Assembly (NCBI GenBank): GCA_951812925.1
Contig: OX638368.1
Coordinates: forward strand, 69,970,422 to 70,034,421
Length of the DNA: 64,000 nucleotides
Origin: Calliopum simillimum
Lineage: Eukaryota; Arthropoda; Insecta; Diptera; Lauxaniidae
Direction: 5' to 3'
Positions 1 through 12,429 of the stretch are shown here, in pieces; position 1 is the first letter of the stretch; each line of letters begins with the position of its first letter. The translations under genes were made by a program, and so were the position numbers. The notes beneath the pieces were generated by a model. It had not been told where the DNA came from, searched no databases, and worked only from the letters and a program-made list of their open reading frames with translations.

Positions 1-780
1 GTTTTTTTCTAACCATTCTTGATTCACACGAGCTTTGTGTGACGGTGCCGAGTCTTGTTGGAATGTCCATGGCTTGCGACCGAAATGTTTGCGTGCCCAC
101 GGTAGTAAAGCACCCTCCAACACTGATTCACGATACACCTTGGCGTTTACTTTGACGCCAGCGGCCAAAAAAATGAGTGCTGAGCGCCCATCAGCAGTCA
201 CTGCAGCCCAAACCATTACATGCGGTGGTGCCTACGTCCTGGTGGCCAAACGAACATTTAAATTTTCGTAGGACCTCTCTGTCAAGTAAACCCGATCATT
301 TTGTTTGTTTACATATTGCTGGATACAGTAATTTTTCTCGTCAGAGAAGACAATTTGTGACAGATTTCCGGCGGCGTGCAAGCGCAACAACTCCTTGGCT
401 CTATCGAGCCTAACTTTTTTTTGAGCAGGAGTGAGATCATGCGCCTTTTGGAACTTGAGGGCCTTTAGTCCGAGCTTGTTTGACAATATGTGTTGCATTC
501 GTTCACGCGATATTTTCAGCTCGGCAGCCATTTGTCTGCCACTGCGTCTCGGATTTCGCTCAATTCTGGCCTTCACCTTTCGAACCATTTCTGGTGATGT
601 TGCAGTTATTTTCCGACCACCACCATGTCGTTTGGCAACGCTGCCGGTACCATTGTAACGTGTTATGGTCCGATACACAAACATTTTATTCACTTTTAAA
701 TGTTTCAGCTCACGAACAATTGCTGGTTGCGATTTTCCAGCCAAATAAAGAGCAATCACACTATTACGTTTGAATTCCAT
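1..780 (-). pseudogene. Tc1/mariner-type transposase, broken and cut by the window edge
   Basis: A DDE/D transposase that would cut and paste its own element at TA sites. From the ATG at 780 reading leftwards, 182 codons stay open to 232. They hold two helix-turn-helix units joined by a GGGRK-type linker and the first catalytic Asp in IVFSDEKNY. After a one-base frameshift near 235 the reading resumes (VMVWAAVTADGR) and reaches the second Asp in FQQDSAPSHKA near 40-75. The third acidic residue lies beyond the window, so the DDxD/E subclass cannot be set. The frameshift makes it non-functional. The partner terminal inverted repeat is not visible. Confidence 0.85.
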
Positions 781-984
781 TTCGAAAATTTTTTATTTTC
801 AATAAATTGACGCGCAAATGCTTTTGGTTACTTGTTGACAATAGAATGAACTAACATCATGCCAATTTTTAGACAGCTGTCATGTTCCATCTGTCAGATA
901 TGTCTATCTGAAGTTGGTAACAGTTCGAATCAGCCACCCTGTAGATATGTAAACATGCATCCATACATGGCTATGCAGATGATG

Positions 985-1745
985 TTCAATTATACATGTC
1001 TAGTCGGCCTGATCTCTTAGAAGACCTTGGGTGTAGATTAAACGAGGATCTTTAATCAATTAAAGAAAGGGCTGCAAAAAATTATCTTCAGCTTAATGCA
1101 AAAAATCCTTTGTTTTACCCATTGCTAAAGATAAAGTCTGTCTACAAGATATACCTCATTTGTATATTGCTGAGGAAATGCTCCAACTAACAAATAAAGT
1201 ACGAAGCCTGGGTTTTTTGGATTAATTCCACACTAACATGCATTGATCACGTTAATGACATTGTAAAAAAGATATACTGCACCTTGCGAAATTAAAGAAT
1301 GTCGGCTAATTTTACACCCATAGAAACAAAACGTGAATTAGTTATCCAGTTAATAGTTCCGATTATTACGTACTCAGATACTGTGTACAGTAAACTTGAT
1401 TCCAGTTCCAGATTAAAATTAGAAATCGCTTTTAATCATGCAACTCGATATGTGTATTAACTTCGCAGATATGATCATGTGTCAAATTTTAGCAAAAAAA
1501 TCTTAGGGTGTAGCATAACTACATATCTTATGTTCAGAAACTATATATTTCTTCACAAGCTTATCCAAAGCAAAACTCCATCCTACCTGTATGATAAACT
1601 CCAATTCAGTCATTCATTCAGTTAGGAGCCATTTGTTAACTATCCCTCGATTCAACTTTTTAAACTCATCTCGAGATAAATCACGCCAAGTGTGTGCCCT
1701 AATTCCACTTATTGATAAAATTTAATTCTAATAGCCTGAATCTAA
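985..1745 (+). pseudogene. Decayed LINE reverse transcriptase, C-terminal part
   Basis: Several frames in turn spell the thumb and post-RT part of a Jockey/CR1-like LINE polymerase. The pieces include NYLQLNAxKS, then EEMLQLTNKVRSLGF, then INSTLTCIDHVNDIVKK, then PIITYSDTVYSKL and FLHKLIQSKTPSYLYDKL. At least five stops or frameshifts separate them, so this is an old fossil. Neither the catalytic YADD region nor a poly(A) tail is seen. The exact clade is uncertain. Confidence 0.7.
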
Positions 1746-2880
1746 TGCTTAGGTTATTAGTAAACATTCCCTATACAAACAATTTTTAAATTGTTAAAAT
1801 TTTAATTTTTACATAAAATTCAAAATTGATCGAACTAAAATTTTGAAAATTTATTTCATAAAAACTGTTTACCAAAACTAAATAAAATTTTGCAGGCATG
1901 TAAAAAAAAATGTCAAATTTTAAAAAAATATTTAAAATTTTTTTTTTTATTTTATTACTTTTTTAAGTTTTTAAATAAACAATTTCCTTATAAACATATT
2001 CCTTAAATAATTCTAAGCATTTTATGTCATATACACTTTTTTCGTAAGATGCGTTGTTTTTCTCTAATGCTGAAAAAAGACTTGCACGACATCACTATAT
2101 TGTTAATAACTTTTGAACCAATATCGATTACCCCAAGTTTTTTTTCTATGATATAGTTTCTTGACAAGTGGAGAGTGCCCACATATTTTTTTTAGTTTTC
2201 TCTGAGGCGGTGAAGTTGCTTAAGTTTTATGTACCTATTTGAAATAATGATTTTCAATAATAAATTAAAAATTTTGGTCCAAAAAAAAGTACCATTTTAT
2301 TTCCCGACCTACGCTAAATATCTCTAAAAAAAACATTTTTTGCAAAATCTTCTTAGTTGTCAGAAAATATAATTTTGTTAAAGCGTTTTTTACGTTTAAT
2401 TTTTTAGGTGGCTCACTTGAGAAATTCTTGCCCATATGCCACATGTGTTATATCAAAGTGTTTGTATGGATCACAGCTATAGGTTAAAAGGCAAAAATCC
2501 ACCACTCGGGTGATTACTATTGAGCCGAATGTCATAAAAGGCGAAAAATATCACTTTTTTGATAATTCTGTGCTCTAACTTGGCGGAAATGCATTTTAAA
2601 GGACCAATTTGTTGGTAAAAGTTGTAGATATAGACGAGACGAACAAAACCCCATCATTAGATGCAATAAAACTTAATTTGCTTAAGAGATATATCGAAAA
2701 AACCACATAGTTCAAGGTCCAAAATGCAAACGGCCTTTTCTCGAAAACTAGAGCCAACTTGAACAAAATGGGACAAATGGTATTTTTTTTTTACCTATAT
2801 TTTCACCCCGCAGCGTCAGATCCGAGTTAACTTTTTTCGACCAAATTTTGTTCCACAGTGTTATGTTACTAAAGCCATGT
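1746..2880. other. AT-rich intergenic stretch with fragments of dispersed repeats
   Basis: No gene is supported here. Around 2005-2055 about 50 bp (attctaagcattttatgtca and what follows) resembles 23030-23080, the core of the hairpin at 22590-24130. This suggests a remnant of the same repeat family. The rest is low-complexity A/T runs and unassigned sequence. Confidence 0.5.
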
Positions 2881-2969
2881 CGTATGTATCTGGTGTTTGG
2901 ATTAATTCTTCACATATAGAAAACTGGTCAAATTTTGGATTTCGTTACTGGTGTCGTTGATGCTTTTCA

Positions 2970-3528
2970 ATGTTTGGTTATCGAATGAGAAAACCAGCGC
3001 TGGCATACTGGTGTCCAAGCAAACATAACAAATACCTAGTAGAGAAAAGTGACCTAATCGTTCGCTATGCCTGCCATAATATGGGCATTGGCGCTGCTGC
3101 CAATGTTAATTTGATTGACAACAGATTCCACCCCAAACAAATTAGTTGGTATTAAACTCAATGGAAGCGCGGGAACGTGTATGGGTTGTCACTGTACTAA
3201 AAGTATTAGTTCTGTGCGATCGGATTTGATTTTTCTTGATTTAACTGTCCAATAATTTGAGGTAATAAGTGAAAATAGTTCCAAAGTTAACAAGAAAATT
3301 TACAATTTTCAGCATTTAAAAAAACCTGCCGTTAATGAATTCGTTGAGAATGTTGATGCTTTAATAGCATTACATAATTTGCATTTTGAAACATCTAATG
3401 CTGTTGGTTCCTCTAGCTGTAAGGAGGAAGAACAACGAGCGCCAAATATGCATATTGTGCTAAAGGCCAGGTTCTGGTCGAATAAATTTGTTGATGATAG
3501 TTTAGATGAAGATGACGACAATGTAGAT
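2970..3528 (+). pseudogene. Unrecognised exon-like ORF, interrupted by the hairpin that follows
   Basis: I do not recognise this protein. A 61-codon ORF (2970-3155) is followed, after a possible splice acceptor (AG at 3311-3312), by an acidic stretch from 3313. That stretch contains EFVENVDALIALHNLHFE and ends in VDDSLDEDDDNVD at 3528. The hairpin inserted there. Removing it with one copy of its 8-bp target duplication keeps the frame open for about 40 more codons (HCPEKPLLVKETNAFKLG, 5950 on). This could be a host exon or the tail of an older transposase. No family motif supports either. Confidence 0.4.
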
Positions 3529-5941
3529 TAGGGTGCAGCAAAATTCAAAAAAAAAAAAAATGAGTGCATCAAAAATAATCATAGATTAAGATCTTAAAAC
3601 AAAAACTGCATACTTAGTTTTGGTCAAAACCCCCGAAAAGATGGCCCGCCCGGGGCTTGAATGAAGGTCTAAACGACAAAAATCATTGTTTTTTTGCATT
3701 TTTTTTATTTTATCTCAAAAACCACGAAAGTGTTGGTAGTAATTCATCCTAAATCTTTGAAAGGAATTAATTTTCTACATTTTTTGCATTTTTCTCATTG
3801 TTTTACAGTGAAGTTTGCCCTATGGAAGTCCCGGAAGAAGTTCAAATTTTTTGATTCAAAAAACTATAACTCAAGATACAAGAGATGTACAAAAATTTTA
3901 GACCTCAATAAATGTAGGAAATCTGTTTTCCTATAGTTTTGCTTTCAAATCTTTATTCCAAAAGTAAACGGTTTCCCGCTAGAGGCCGAAATATGATAAA
4001 AATTATTGTATATCATGTAAAAGCGACTTTTTTATATTTTTGTTTTAAAACACACCCAAAATTATGATAAGAAACTAATGGAGAAGTCAAGAGCTTTCAA
4101 CCGTGGTCTTTAAAGTAGGAATCGGACGAAATTTCCGCGAGACATGACAGTTTTCACATACTTGGTATTTTTTTTAAAGTTCTGATTTTGAGTATTTTTG
4201 TTTCACATTGTATTTTGCATCCAAAACTTAAGATTTTTTTATGTTTATTATCTTACGTTAAAAAACGATAAACAGCGCAACTTTTAGGACCAAGAATGTC
4301 AAACTCGGTTTGTAGCTTCCTTGCGAATTTCAACCTGAGAGTTTGGATTTTTTTAAATGTTTGTCATATACGGCTTTTTTTGAGTATGACCGACTGTATA
4401 CCCTAGATGCCGTAAAAAATGTGTATTATTATACCTCAAAAACTGTAGAAAATATATTTTGTCATCTTTCCACAGCTAACAGTTTGTGCCCTAGAGGCCG
4501 ATTTTTGTGAAAAAAAAAATTATATTTTAAGAAATTTTTATTTTGAAGCGACCTTTTGATGTTTTTGCTTACAAATTTTCCAAAAATTTTAAAAGGGCAC
4601 TTAAGAAAAAGTTAAAAGCTTTCAAACGTGGTCATTGAAAAAGAAATCGGTTGGAATTTACGCAAGATATAAAAGTTATAAGAGAGAGATATAAGAGTAT
4701 TTTTTTATTGTGCAGATATGATTTTTGGTTATTTTTTGTATCACAGAGTATATAAAAACTGTCATATCTCGCATAAATTTCAACCAATTTCTATTCTAAA
4801 GACTACGTTTGAAAGCTTTTAAACTTATCTTAAATTCTATACAAAAATTTTGGGAAAACTTGCAAGCAAAAACATCAAAAGGTTGCTTCGAAATTAAAAT
4901 TTCTAAAAATTCGATTTTTTTTTATCACAAAAATCGGCCTCTAGGGCACAAATTGTTAGGTGTGGGAAGATGACTATCAAAAGCAAAATATAGCAAAATA
5001 TATTTCCTACAGTTTTTGGGATATAATAGTACACATTTTCTACGGTATTTAGGGTATACAGTCGCTCATACTCAAAAAAAGCCGTATTTGACAAAAATTG
5101 AAAAAATCCAAACTCTCAGGCTGAAATTCGCAAGGAAACTACAAACCGATTTTGACATTTTTGATCTTAAAAGTTGCGCTGTTTATCGTCCTTTAACGTA
5201 AAGTAATAAACATAAAGAAATCTTAAGTTGTGGATGCAAAATACACTGTGAAACAAAAATACCCAAAATCAGAACTTTACAAAAAATGCCAAGTATATAA
5301 GAATTATCATATCTCGCGCAATTTCAATCCGATTTCTATTTTAAAGACCATGTTTAGAAGCTCTTAGTTTTTGCATTAGTTTTAATCAAAAGTTTTGGTA
5401 TATTTTAAAACCAAAACAATAAAAGGGTCGCTTTTTCATGATACACAATTATTTTAACAAATTTCGGCCTCTAGCGGGAAACTGTTTACTTTTGGAATAA
5501 AGATTTAAAAGCAAAACTATAGGAAAACAGATTTCCTACATTTATTGAGGTCTAAAGTTTTTGTGTGTCTCTTGTATCTTGAGTTTCAGGAAAAAAACCG
5601 TTTTTTGAATCAAAAAATTTGAACTTCTTCCGGGACTTCCATAGGGCAAACTTCACTGTAGAGCAATGAGAAAAATACAAAAAATGTAGAAAATGAATCC
5701 TTTTCAAAGATTTAGGATGAATTACTACCAACAGTTTCGTGGTTTTTGAGATAAAATAAAAAAACTGCGAAAAAACAATGATTTTTGTCGTTTAGACCTT
5801 CATTCAAGCCCCTGGCGGGCCATCTTTTCGGGGGTTTTGACCAAAACTAAGTATGCAGTCTTTGTTATAAGGCCTGCTCCCAAGATAATTTTTGATGCAA
5901 CCTATAATTTTCCCATTATTTCGAAAAAGTGCTGCACCCTA
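3529..5941. mobile_element. Hairpin H1: 2.4 kb palindromic DNA element with 8-bp target duplication
   Basis: The two halves are inverted copies around about 4740. For example, 3535-4730 mirrors 4750-5935, including the matched tracts near 3630-3690 and 5800-5840. The ends are TAGGGTGCAGCA and its complement TGCTGCACCCTA. A perfect 8-bp direct repeat ATGTAGAT flanks it (3521-3528 and 5942-5949). An 8-bp duplication is typical of the hAT and P superfamilies. There is no transposase inside, so this is a non-autonomous foldback-like element. Its RNA would fold into a hairpin of about 1.1 kb. Confidence 0.85.
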
Positions 5942-5949
5942 ATGTAGAT

Positions 5950-6564
5950 CATTGTCCAGAAAAACCTCTTCTTGTAAAGGAAACAAATGCTTTCAAGCTA
6001 GGTATTATTATTATTATAAATTTAAGGGAGGTTACTGGCAAGCTCACTAAACTTACTTTTGGAAATGTCTAGGCTACTAAAGAATATAAGTTAGTGGAGT
6101 GGTATAACGTTTGGTGAAAAAGTAAACTTTTTTGTAAAATAAAAGCAGCCGTTGAAGCTATTTTCTTTTTTCTCCTTTTTGTTTTTGTTTTTTTTAACGC
6201 AATGTGAAAAAACATTGAAATGTTATTTGTGTTTTTTCTTTATAAGCGGCTGATGCCTCATAATATTCATTGGTTTTGCTAAATAAATGAAAATTTTAAT
6301 TTGTGCAAATAAATGGTTTTTTTTTTTCTTTAATTAAATAATTCTTTGAGTGCACAGTAAGTTAGTATCACTACTGTATTTTCTAATAGCGGCACAGTTT
6401 GTACTGAATGTTTATTTTGAAATGAAACCGTCCTTAATGATGGCAATGCATTGCAATGATTTGCATTTGCATTAGTTGATGATCACTTAATTCAACAGCG
6501 CACAGTGCTTTTGAACAGTCGAAAGGTGGAGAAAATATGGGTTCAACATTGCAAAATACATTAA
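5950..6564. other. Continuation of the split ORF, then AT-rich sequence
   Basis: The first ~120 bases continue the reading frame broken by H1, ending at a TAG near 6070. A possible splice donor (AGGTATT) lies near 6000. The remainder is T-rich, with no gene or repeat boundary I can support. Confidence 0.4.
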
Positions 6565-7919
6565 TAGCCCAGGAAAATAAGACATTTTCTGCAAAAAAAT
6601 TCCCAGTGGAAATTTTTCACCGGAATTGTCTCTATTTATGCATGATACACAAACTGTGAAAAGTTCATTGCAAAGTCGTGTGCGCATAAAAAGTTATTAA
6701 GGCTCAAAGGTCGCTAAAATCAGTTTTTTGCAAATATCTCGCTAATGCTAACTTTTACAGAAAAATGTTGGTCTCCAATTTTGTAGCACAGAAAATTTCC
6801 TACAAAAGTACGTTAAAAGTATTTGCGTACGACTTCTAGTTTAGGAGATCACCTAATTTAAAAAGTTGTTAACAGTTATGATATGAAATACTACCTATGA
6901 GTTCATATTAAAATATCTTACTTTTTAAATTGCAATAACTCTTGAATAAGAAGTTGTACAAACAAAATTAAAATGCTGTTTGAAAGATAATTTAATTTTC
7001 TATATACCGTACAAAATTTTTTTTTCGAACGGCTCATGACCTTAAAAATATTCTTGAATAACCGTTAAGGCTTCGAAATTACTGGTTTTTTAAGGATATC
7101 TGCGAATTGGTAAGTATTACGATAAAAAGTAATGGGACCAAATTTGTAGAGAATTACAAGATTAACAAAAAATAAGCGATATGTGTACACATAGAAGTAA
7201 CCGTATAGAAGATATTCAATAGAAACCGGTTTTTTGGCATTTTAAAGGTTTTTTTGGAATATCTTCTAAACGGTTACTTTTATGTGTACATATATCGCTT
7301 ATTTTTTATAGATCTTGTAACTCTCTGCAAATTTGGTCCCATTACTTTTTATCGTAGTACTTACCAATTCGCAGATATCCTTAAAAAACCAGTAATTTCG
7401 AAGCCTTAACGGTTATTCAAGAATATTGTTAAGGTCATGAGCCGTTCGAAAAAAAAATTTTGTACAGTATATAGAAAATTAAATTATCTTTCAAACGGCA
7501 TTTTAATTTTGTTTGTACAACTTCTTATTCAAGAGTTATTGCAATTTAAAAAGTAAGATATTTTAATATGAACTCATAGGTAGTATTTCATATCATAACT
7601 GTTAACAACTTTTTAAATTGGGTGATTTCCTAAACTAGAAGTCGTACGCAAATACTTTTAACGTACTTTTGTAGGAAATTTCCTGTGCTACAAAATTGGA
7701 GACCAACATTTTTCTGTAAAAGTTAGCATTAGCGAGATATTTGCAAAAAACTGATTTTAGCGACCTTTGAGCCCGAATAACTTTTTATGCGCACACGACT
7801 TTGCAATGAACTTTTCACAGTTTGTGTATCATGCATAAATAAAGAAAATTCCGGTGAAAAATTTCCACTGGGAATTTTTTCGCACAGAAGCTCTTTTTTC
7901 GTCTTATTTTCCTGGGCTA
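6565..7919. mobile_element. Hairpin H2: 1.35 kb near-perfect palindrome
   Basis: The arms mirror around about 7242 almost base for base. Left 6567-7230 pairs with 7255-7917, so the same 30-codon ORF start appears on both strands. The ends are GCCCAGGAAAATAAGAC and its complement, flanked on both sides by TA. This suggests a 2-bp TA target; a 3-bp TAA reading is also possible. Sequence relatives form the 11583-19072 hairpin and the segments around 32160-32400 and 33280-33440. There is no transposase. Confidence 0.85.
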
Positions 7920-8676
7920 TAAATATAACTATTTTTATATTTGTTTGTTCTGATTTTTTTCTTTATTTTTTTTTATTTTGTATGGGATATGTATTTTTTT
8001 CGATATTTTTTTAAGATGATCAGCTACGATTTCGGGGCTTGCATTTTTCAGACCACTAATACAAATGAGACCCCATTCACAGATTTTCTCCACATTTTCA
8101 TCAAACCTATAGACTCTTCAAGAGCACCGTGAGCGAATGCTAATTCTCCTAAATGAGTGAACAAGAAAATAAATTATGGCTTTTTATTTTAGCATAAATC
8201 TGCGTAACCAACTCATTTACCATAAAAATTATCATTGCAAGCGGTCTGCTTTGGAAATGAAATGCATAATGTCTTATTGAATGCTAGGTACGGACCTTCC
8301 CAAAAAAGGTCAGAGCGACACTTTTTGTTGTTGTTGTAATTTATTTTTCGACCTTTATTAGCCCTAAAAGAAAAATTGCAAAGGTGTTGCTAAAGTAAAC
8401 TTTAAGTAAATTTGGAGCAACGTTTGGTCTGTTGCTTGCCTTGACTTTTTATCGTAAATGGATTTAATTTTGCGTCCAGATTTTCATGAAGTAAAATATT
8501 AGTCATATCCAAGACAGTTCATGGATGCAAAATCAAATCCATCTACAATTAAAAGTCAATGCAAACAACTGCTCTAATTTGATTTGCTTACCCGTATTGA
8601 ATCGTAACTGGTAATGTAATAAAAATGGATGGTATCAAATTCCTTGCTTCGAAATAATATGAAGTATTACAAATAT
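7920..8676. other. Unassigned AT-rich sequence
   Basis: No gene is supported. On the minus strand 8010-8140 gives about 25 codons resembling coding sequence (EESIGLMKMWRKSVNG) before stops. I cannot assign it. Confidence 0.4.
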
Positions 8677-8785
8677 AATTAATTTATTGATTCAAAAAAT
8701 AAATAAAGGACAAATAAACTTTTTAGAGCACTACTTACTTGTATCGTTTACTTTAATTATAAATCCAAACGGACTTTTTAATATG
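8677..8785 (+). repeat. About 105-bp direct repeat, left copy
   Basis: This matches 9928-10025 at roughly 85 percent by eye, including attaatttattgatt at the start and cactacttacttgta in the middle. The pair brackets hairpin H3. It is too long for a normal target duplication. It may be a pre-existing tandem repeat into which H3 inserted. Confidence 0.65.
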
Positions 8786-8802
8786 AAATATTCCAAATAT
8801 GA

Positions 8803-9924
8803 CACCGTTCGACACAAAAAAAAACCACATTAGAAAATCCAAAAAATTCTTAAAGTAGACGTTAAAAAAAATACCCGTGTCTCGTGGTTTTTCCCCAGCA
8901 CGTCACACTTTTTTTTAATCGATTTTTTAAGTTTTTTTATCCACTGTACATGAAAAAACCAAAAATACCGCATTCTTGTGTTAAATCAATGAATTTAACT
9001 ATATAATCCTTACTTTTGAGGTGTATCAAGTGTTGAGCAAACTTATGCAGGATATTGCGGGGAATATTTTTGTAGAAAATTTTAACCCTGTACAACCCCC
9101 ACATGTGGGTTATTTTTGCTCTTTTCTTAAAAAGGTTCAAAAATGACACCTAAAACAGGGGAATATTGGGTCAGTATGTACTACAGAAATATTTGCTATA
9201 CAATTTCACTACTAGTTGCTGAACACTAAAAAGGCAAAATTTTATCCCGAAAGCAAAAAAATCATTAAAATCAGTAAGCAGTTCTAACAATAAATATTTT
9301 CCAAATTTCAAACACTGACCGCTTTTTCTAACACTGAGCCACAATGGCTTAAAGAATTTTGCAAAAATATCCTACAAAATATTTCACTAAAGGTTACCAA
9401 AGACGAAAAATTCTTAAAACTTAAGGTAAGCGCGTCAGGGATGTAATTAATATGCAATGTGAAAAGTCCTAATTGAATTTAACGATTTTTTTGGTTTCGG
9501 GCTTAAATTTCGACCTTTACGTGCTTAAAAACTAGAAGTGAAATTTTATAGCAAATTTATCTGTAATACAAACTGACTCAATATTTCCCTGTTTTAAGTG
9601 TTATTTGACCAACAAGTGGGGGTTGTACAGGGTTAAAATTTTCTACAAAAATATTACCCGCAATATCCTGCATAAGGTTGCTGATCACATGATACACCTT
9701 AAATGTAAGGATCATATAGTTAAATTCATTGATTTAACACAAGAATGCGGTATTTTTGGTTTTTTCATGTCCACTGTACAAAAAAACTTAAAAAATCGAT
9801 TAAAAAAAATGTGACGTGCTGGAGAAAAACCGCGAAAAACGGGTATTTTTTTATAACGTCTCCTTTAAGAATTTTTTGGATTTTCTAATGTGTTTTAAAA
9901 AAAGTTCGAAATTGTCGAACAGTG
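8803..9924. mobile_element. Hairpin H3: 1.1 kb palindrome
   Basis: The arms mirror around about 9365. The minus-strand ORF at 8937-9149 and the plus-strand ORF at 9605-9814 are the same sequence (YRVKIFYKNI, KFIDLTQECGIFGFFM). The ends read CACCGTTCGACA and TGTCGAACAGTG. A close relative forms the inner hairpin at 39915-40595. No transposase or clear target duplication was found. The shared peptide is probably an accident of the palindrome rather than a protein. Confidence 0.8.
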
Positions 9925-9927
9925 TAA

Positions 9928-10025
9928 TTAATTTATTGATTGAAAAGATAAATAAAGAATAAATAAATTTTTTAAAGCACTACTTACTTGTATTGTTTAC
10001 TTTAATTATAAATCATCACGGACTT
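9928..10025 (+). repeat. About 105-bp direct repeat, right copy
   Basis: Partner of the copy at 8677-8785, in the same orientation, starting directly after the right end of H3. Confidence 0.65.
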
Positions 10026-10155
10026 TTGAAGTTTTGTCATGTCAAATACCTCCCGCAACCCTGCAAAAATACCCCGCTTGCCTACACCCTGAAAAAATCA
10101 ACCAAGCGTTTAGAGTAAACAGGGAGCACATCAAAATTGACATTTCAAAAAAGAA

Positions 10156-10930
10156 CTAGTAATTGTGTTACCTTTGGCCTGGCCAAACGTTAAATACCCT
10201 ACACAGTAGTATTTTGAAAATTTTGATTATATGGGAGGTGCCACACCCTCTTGTCCGAATTCACCCAGTTTTTTCTCAGAGTTTGAATTTATAGTTTTTA
10301 GTATTTGAGTGAAATTTGGTTGGATAATCTCAAAAAATGTTTGCAGTATAGCGCTTTAAAGCTTTTGCTTATATGGTATGTGCCACGCCCTCTTGTCCGA
10401 TTTTATCCAGTTTTTTCTTAAAGCTTTCATTTATAGTCCTTAGTGTCTGAGTAAAATTTAGTTCGATTATCTCAAAAATTGCTTTCAGCACAGCGTTTTG
10501 AAGCTTTTGCTTATATGAGAGGTGCCACGCCGAATTCGACTAATTTTTGCTCAGAGCTTGCGCTTACAATTCGTAGTATTTTTCTGTATTTTGTTTGCAT
10601 TATCGTGAAAAATACTCCAAAAGTTGAATTTCGAAGATATTTTTTGTATGGGCGGTAGGCGTGTCCGTTGACCGATTTCGCTCATTTTCAACCCCCCGAG
10701 CTAACTTTGACGACGGAGGCTGTGTACCAAATTTCATTGAATTATCTTGCTTAGTTTTCCGAAAAAATGTATTTCCACACACAGCCAGCCAGCCAGACAG
10801 ACGGACATGGCTATATCGACTCAGGAGGTGACTCTGATCAAGAATATAAATACTTTTCTTTATCTGCGACGCCTCCCTCTCTGCGTTACAAATGAAAGGA
10901 CAAAGTGAATATACCCTGGGTGTAGGGTAT
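10156..10930 (-). mobile_element. DINE-1/HINE-like element, copy 1
   Basis: A non-autonomous repeat present five times in the window. It runs from CTAG at 10156, through a hairpin-forming TTTGGCCTGGCCAAA, to GTGTAGGGTAT at 10930. ATACCCTACAC near one end and GTGTAGGGTAT at the other are subterminal inverted repeats. The middle holds about three copies of a ~125-bp unit containing CACGCCCTCTTGTCCGAATT. CTAG terminus, terminal hairpin, subterminal repeats and a central minisatellite match the Helentron-derived (DINE-1-like) plan. Orientation is given with the CTAG as the 3' end. Confidence 0.7.
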
Positions 10931-12429
10931 CAAAAAATGTGCTGAACTTTACTCAGATAAATAAATGTGCTTAGGACAAGCTCAGATAAAGAGTCCACAA
11001 AAACATAGCTAATTATTAATATGATTTTACAGCTTAAGGATCCATTTCACAATGACTAAGTACCTATCACGGCGCTTTTCTCTGAATTTAAATGACGATA
11101 ACAACACCCCTCTGAGGTTATTTTATATTATGAAAGCCTATCGATTTCTGCACATTTTGGTGAATTTTTACAAAAATCGTTAGAGCGGTTTTTGAAAAAA
11201 TGTCAAAAAACCGTTAAACTTGGAATGATTAAAATTTTATTATTATTTTAACAAATAATTATTATTATGTGTAAATATTATAAAAGCATATTAAATTCTG
11301 AAGAATATAAGACTAAGTAGAAGTAAATCGATCGGCAGGTTTTCGAAAAAATGGCAAAAAAAACCAATAAAATTTTAATGAAAAAAAAAAATATTTTTAG
11401 TCGACATATGAAAATTAAATTTTACCCATTATTGTAACGAATAATGAAAAATATAAATAAACATACATATTACAAATATAATATGTATAGTAAAAAAGTT
11501 TAAATTCCTTAACAAAAAAAAAAAAAACACTGAAAAAAATTATTACAAAAATTCTTTATTTAAAAAATATCGTCAAATAGGAATTAGCCCAGAAAAATTC
11601 GGATTTTTCTGCAAAATAAATCCAAGCAAAATTTTTTCACCAGAGTGATATGTACTTATGCATGAAAAATAAAATGTGAAAAGTTCATAGCGAAATCTTG
11701 TACTTATAAAAAGTTATTCAAGGTCAAAGGTCGAAAAAATCAATTATTTGAAAATATCACACTAATGGTTACTTTTCCAGAAAAATAGTTCTAGACAATT
11801 TTGTAGCCCTGAAAATTTTCTATAGAAAAGTTCTCAGAGTTGTTTTCGTACGACTTATAGCTTAGGTGATATTCTAATTAAAAAAGTGGCAAAGCCTGGC
11901 AATGCATACATGCGGTATATAAGTGTACATAGCCACATGTTGATTTTTAAATTGCCATAACTTATGAACGATAAGTTGTGCGAAAAAAACAAAACTATCA
12001 AGTTATAGGGAATTGTATGTTCTGTATATGATAAGCAATGCATGTACATAAACAATTTACCGTTCAGGAGTTATTCAATAGAAACCATAAAAATTAAGGA
12101 AAACGTTAAAAATCTGCTTTTATTGAACAACTCTTAAACGACAAATTGTATGTGTGCATTAGGCCGGTGCGTTTTGGACGAAAGTTTAAAATTCGTCGCG
12201 CAATCGGCAGAATTGTAAAGTTTAACTATCAACATGAAGATTGCCGCCACCCTAGCTCTGAGAGATGACGGGAAGGGGGTCGATATATTTTTGAAGGTTG
12301 AAACGAAGTAAATCAATTCTCAACTTCGTAGTAGGTCGAAAACTGAAATCCAAGACAAGGATTCTTATGTATTTTTCCCGTCCATTCGGATAGAATAAGG
12401 TGAGTAAGCAGACCAAAAGGAAAAAGGTT

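Noticed and set aside
2970..3528. P-element transposase C-terminus
   Set aside because: The length and acidic tail were suggestive, but no P-element motif could be matched; left as unrecognised.
6565..7919. H2 as a PIF/Harbinger MITE with a TAA duplication
   Set aside because: The 3-bp reading is possible, but TA fits both H2 and the apex insertion of H4b, so the superfamily was left open.
6487..8014. Two identical ORFs on opposite strands as a duplicated gene
   Set aside because: They are the same sequence in the two arms of hairpin H2; no protein signature.
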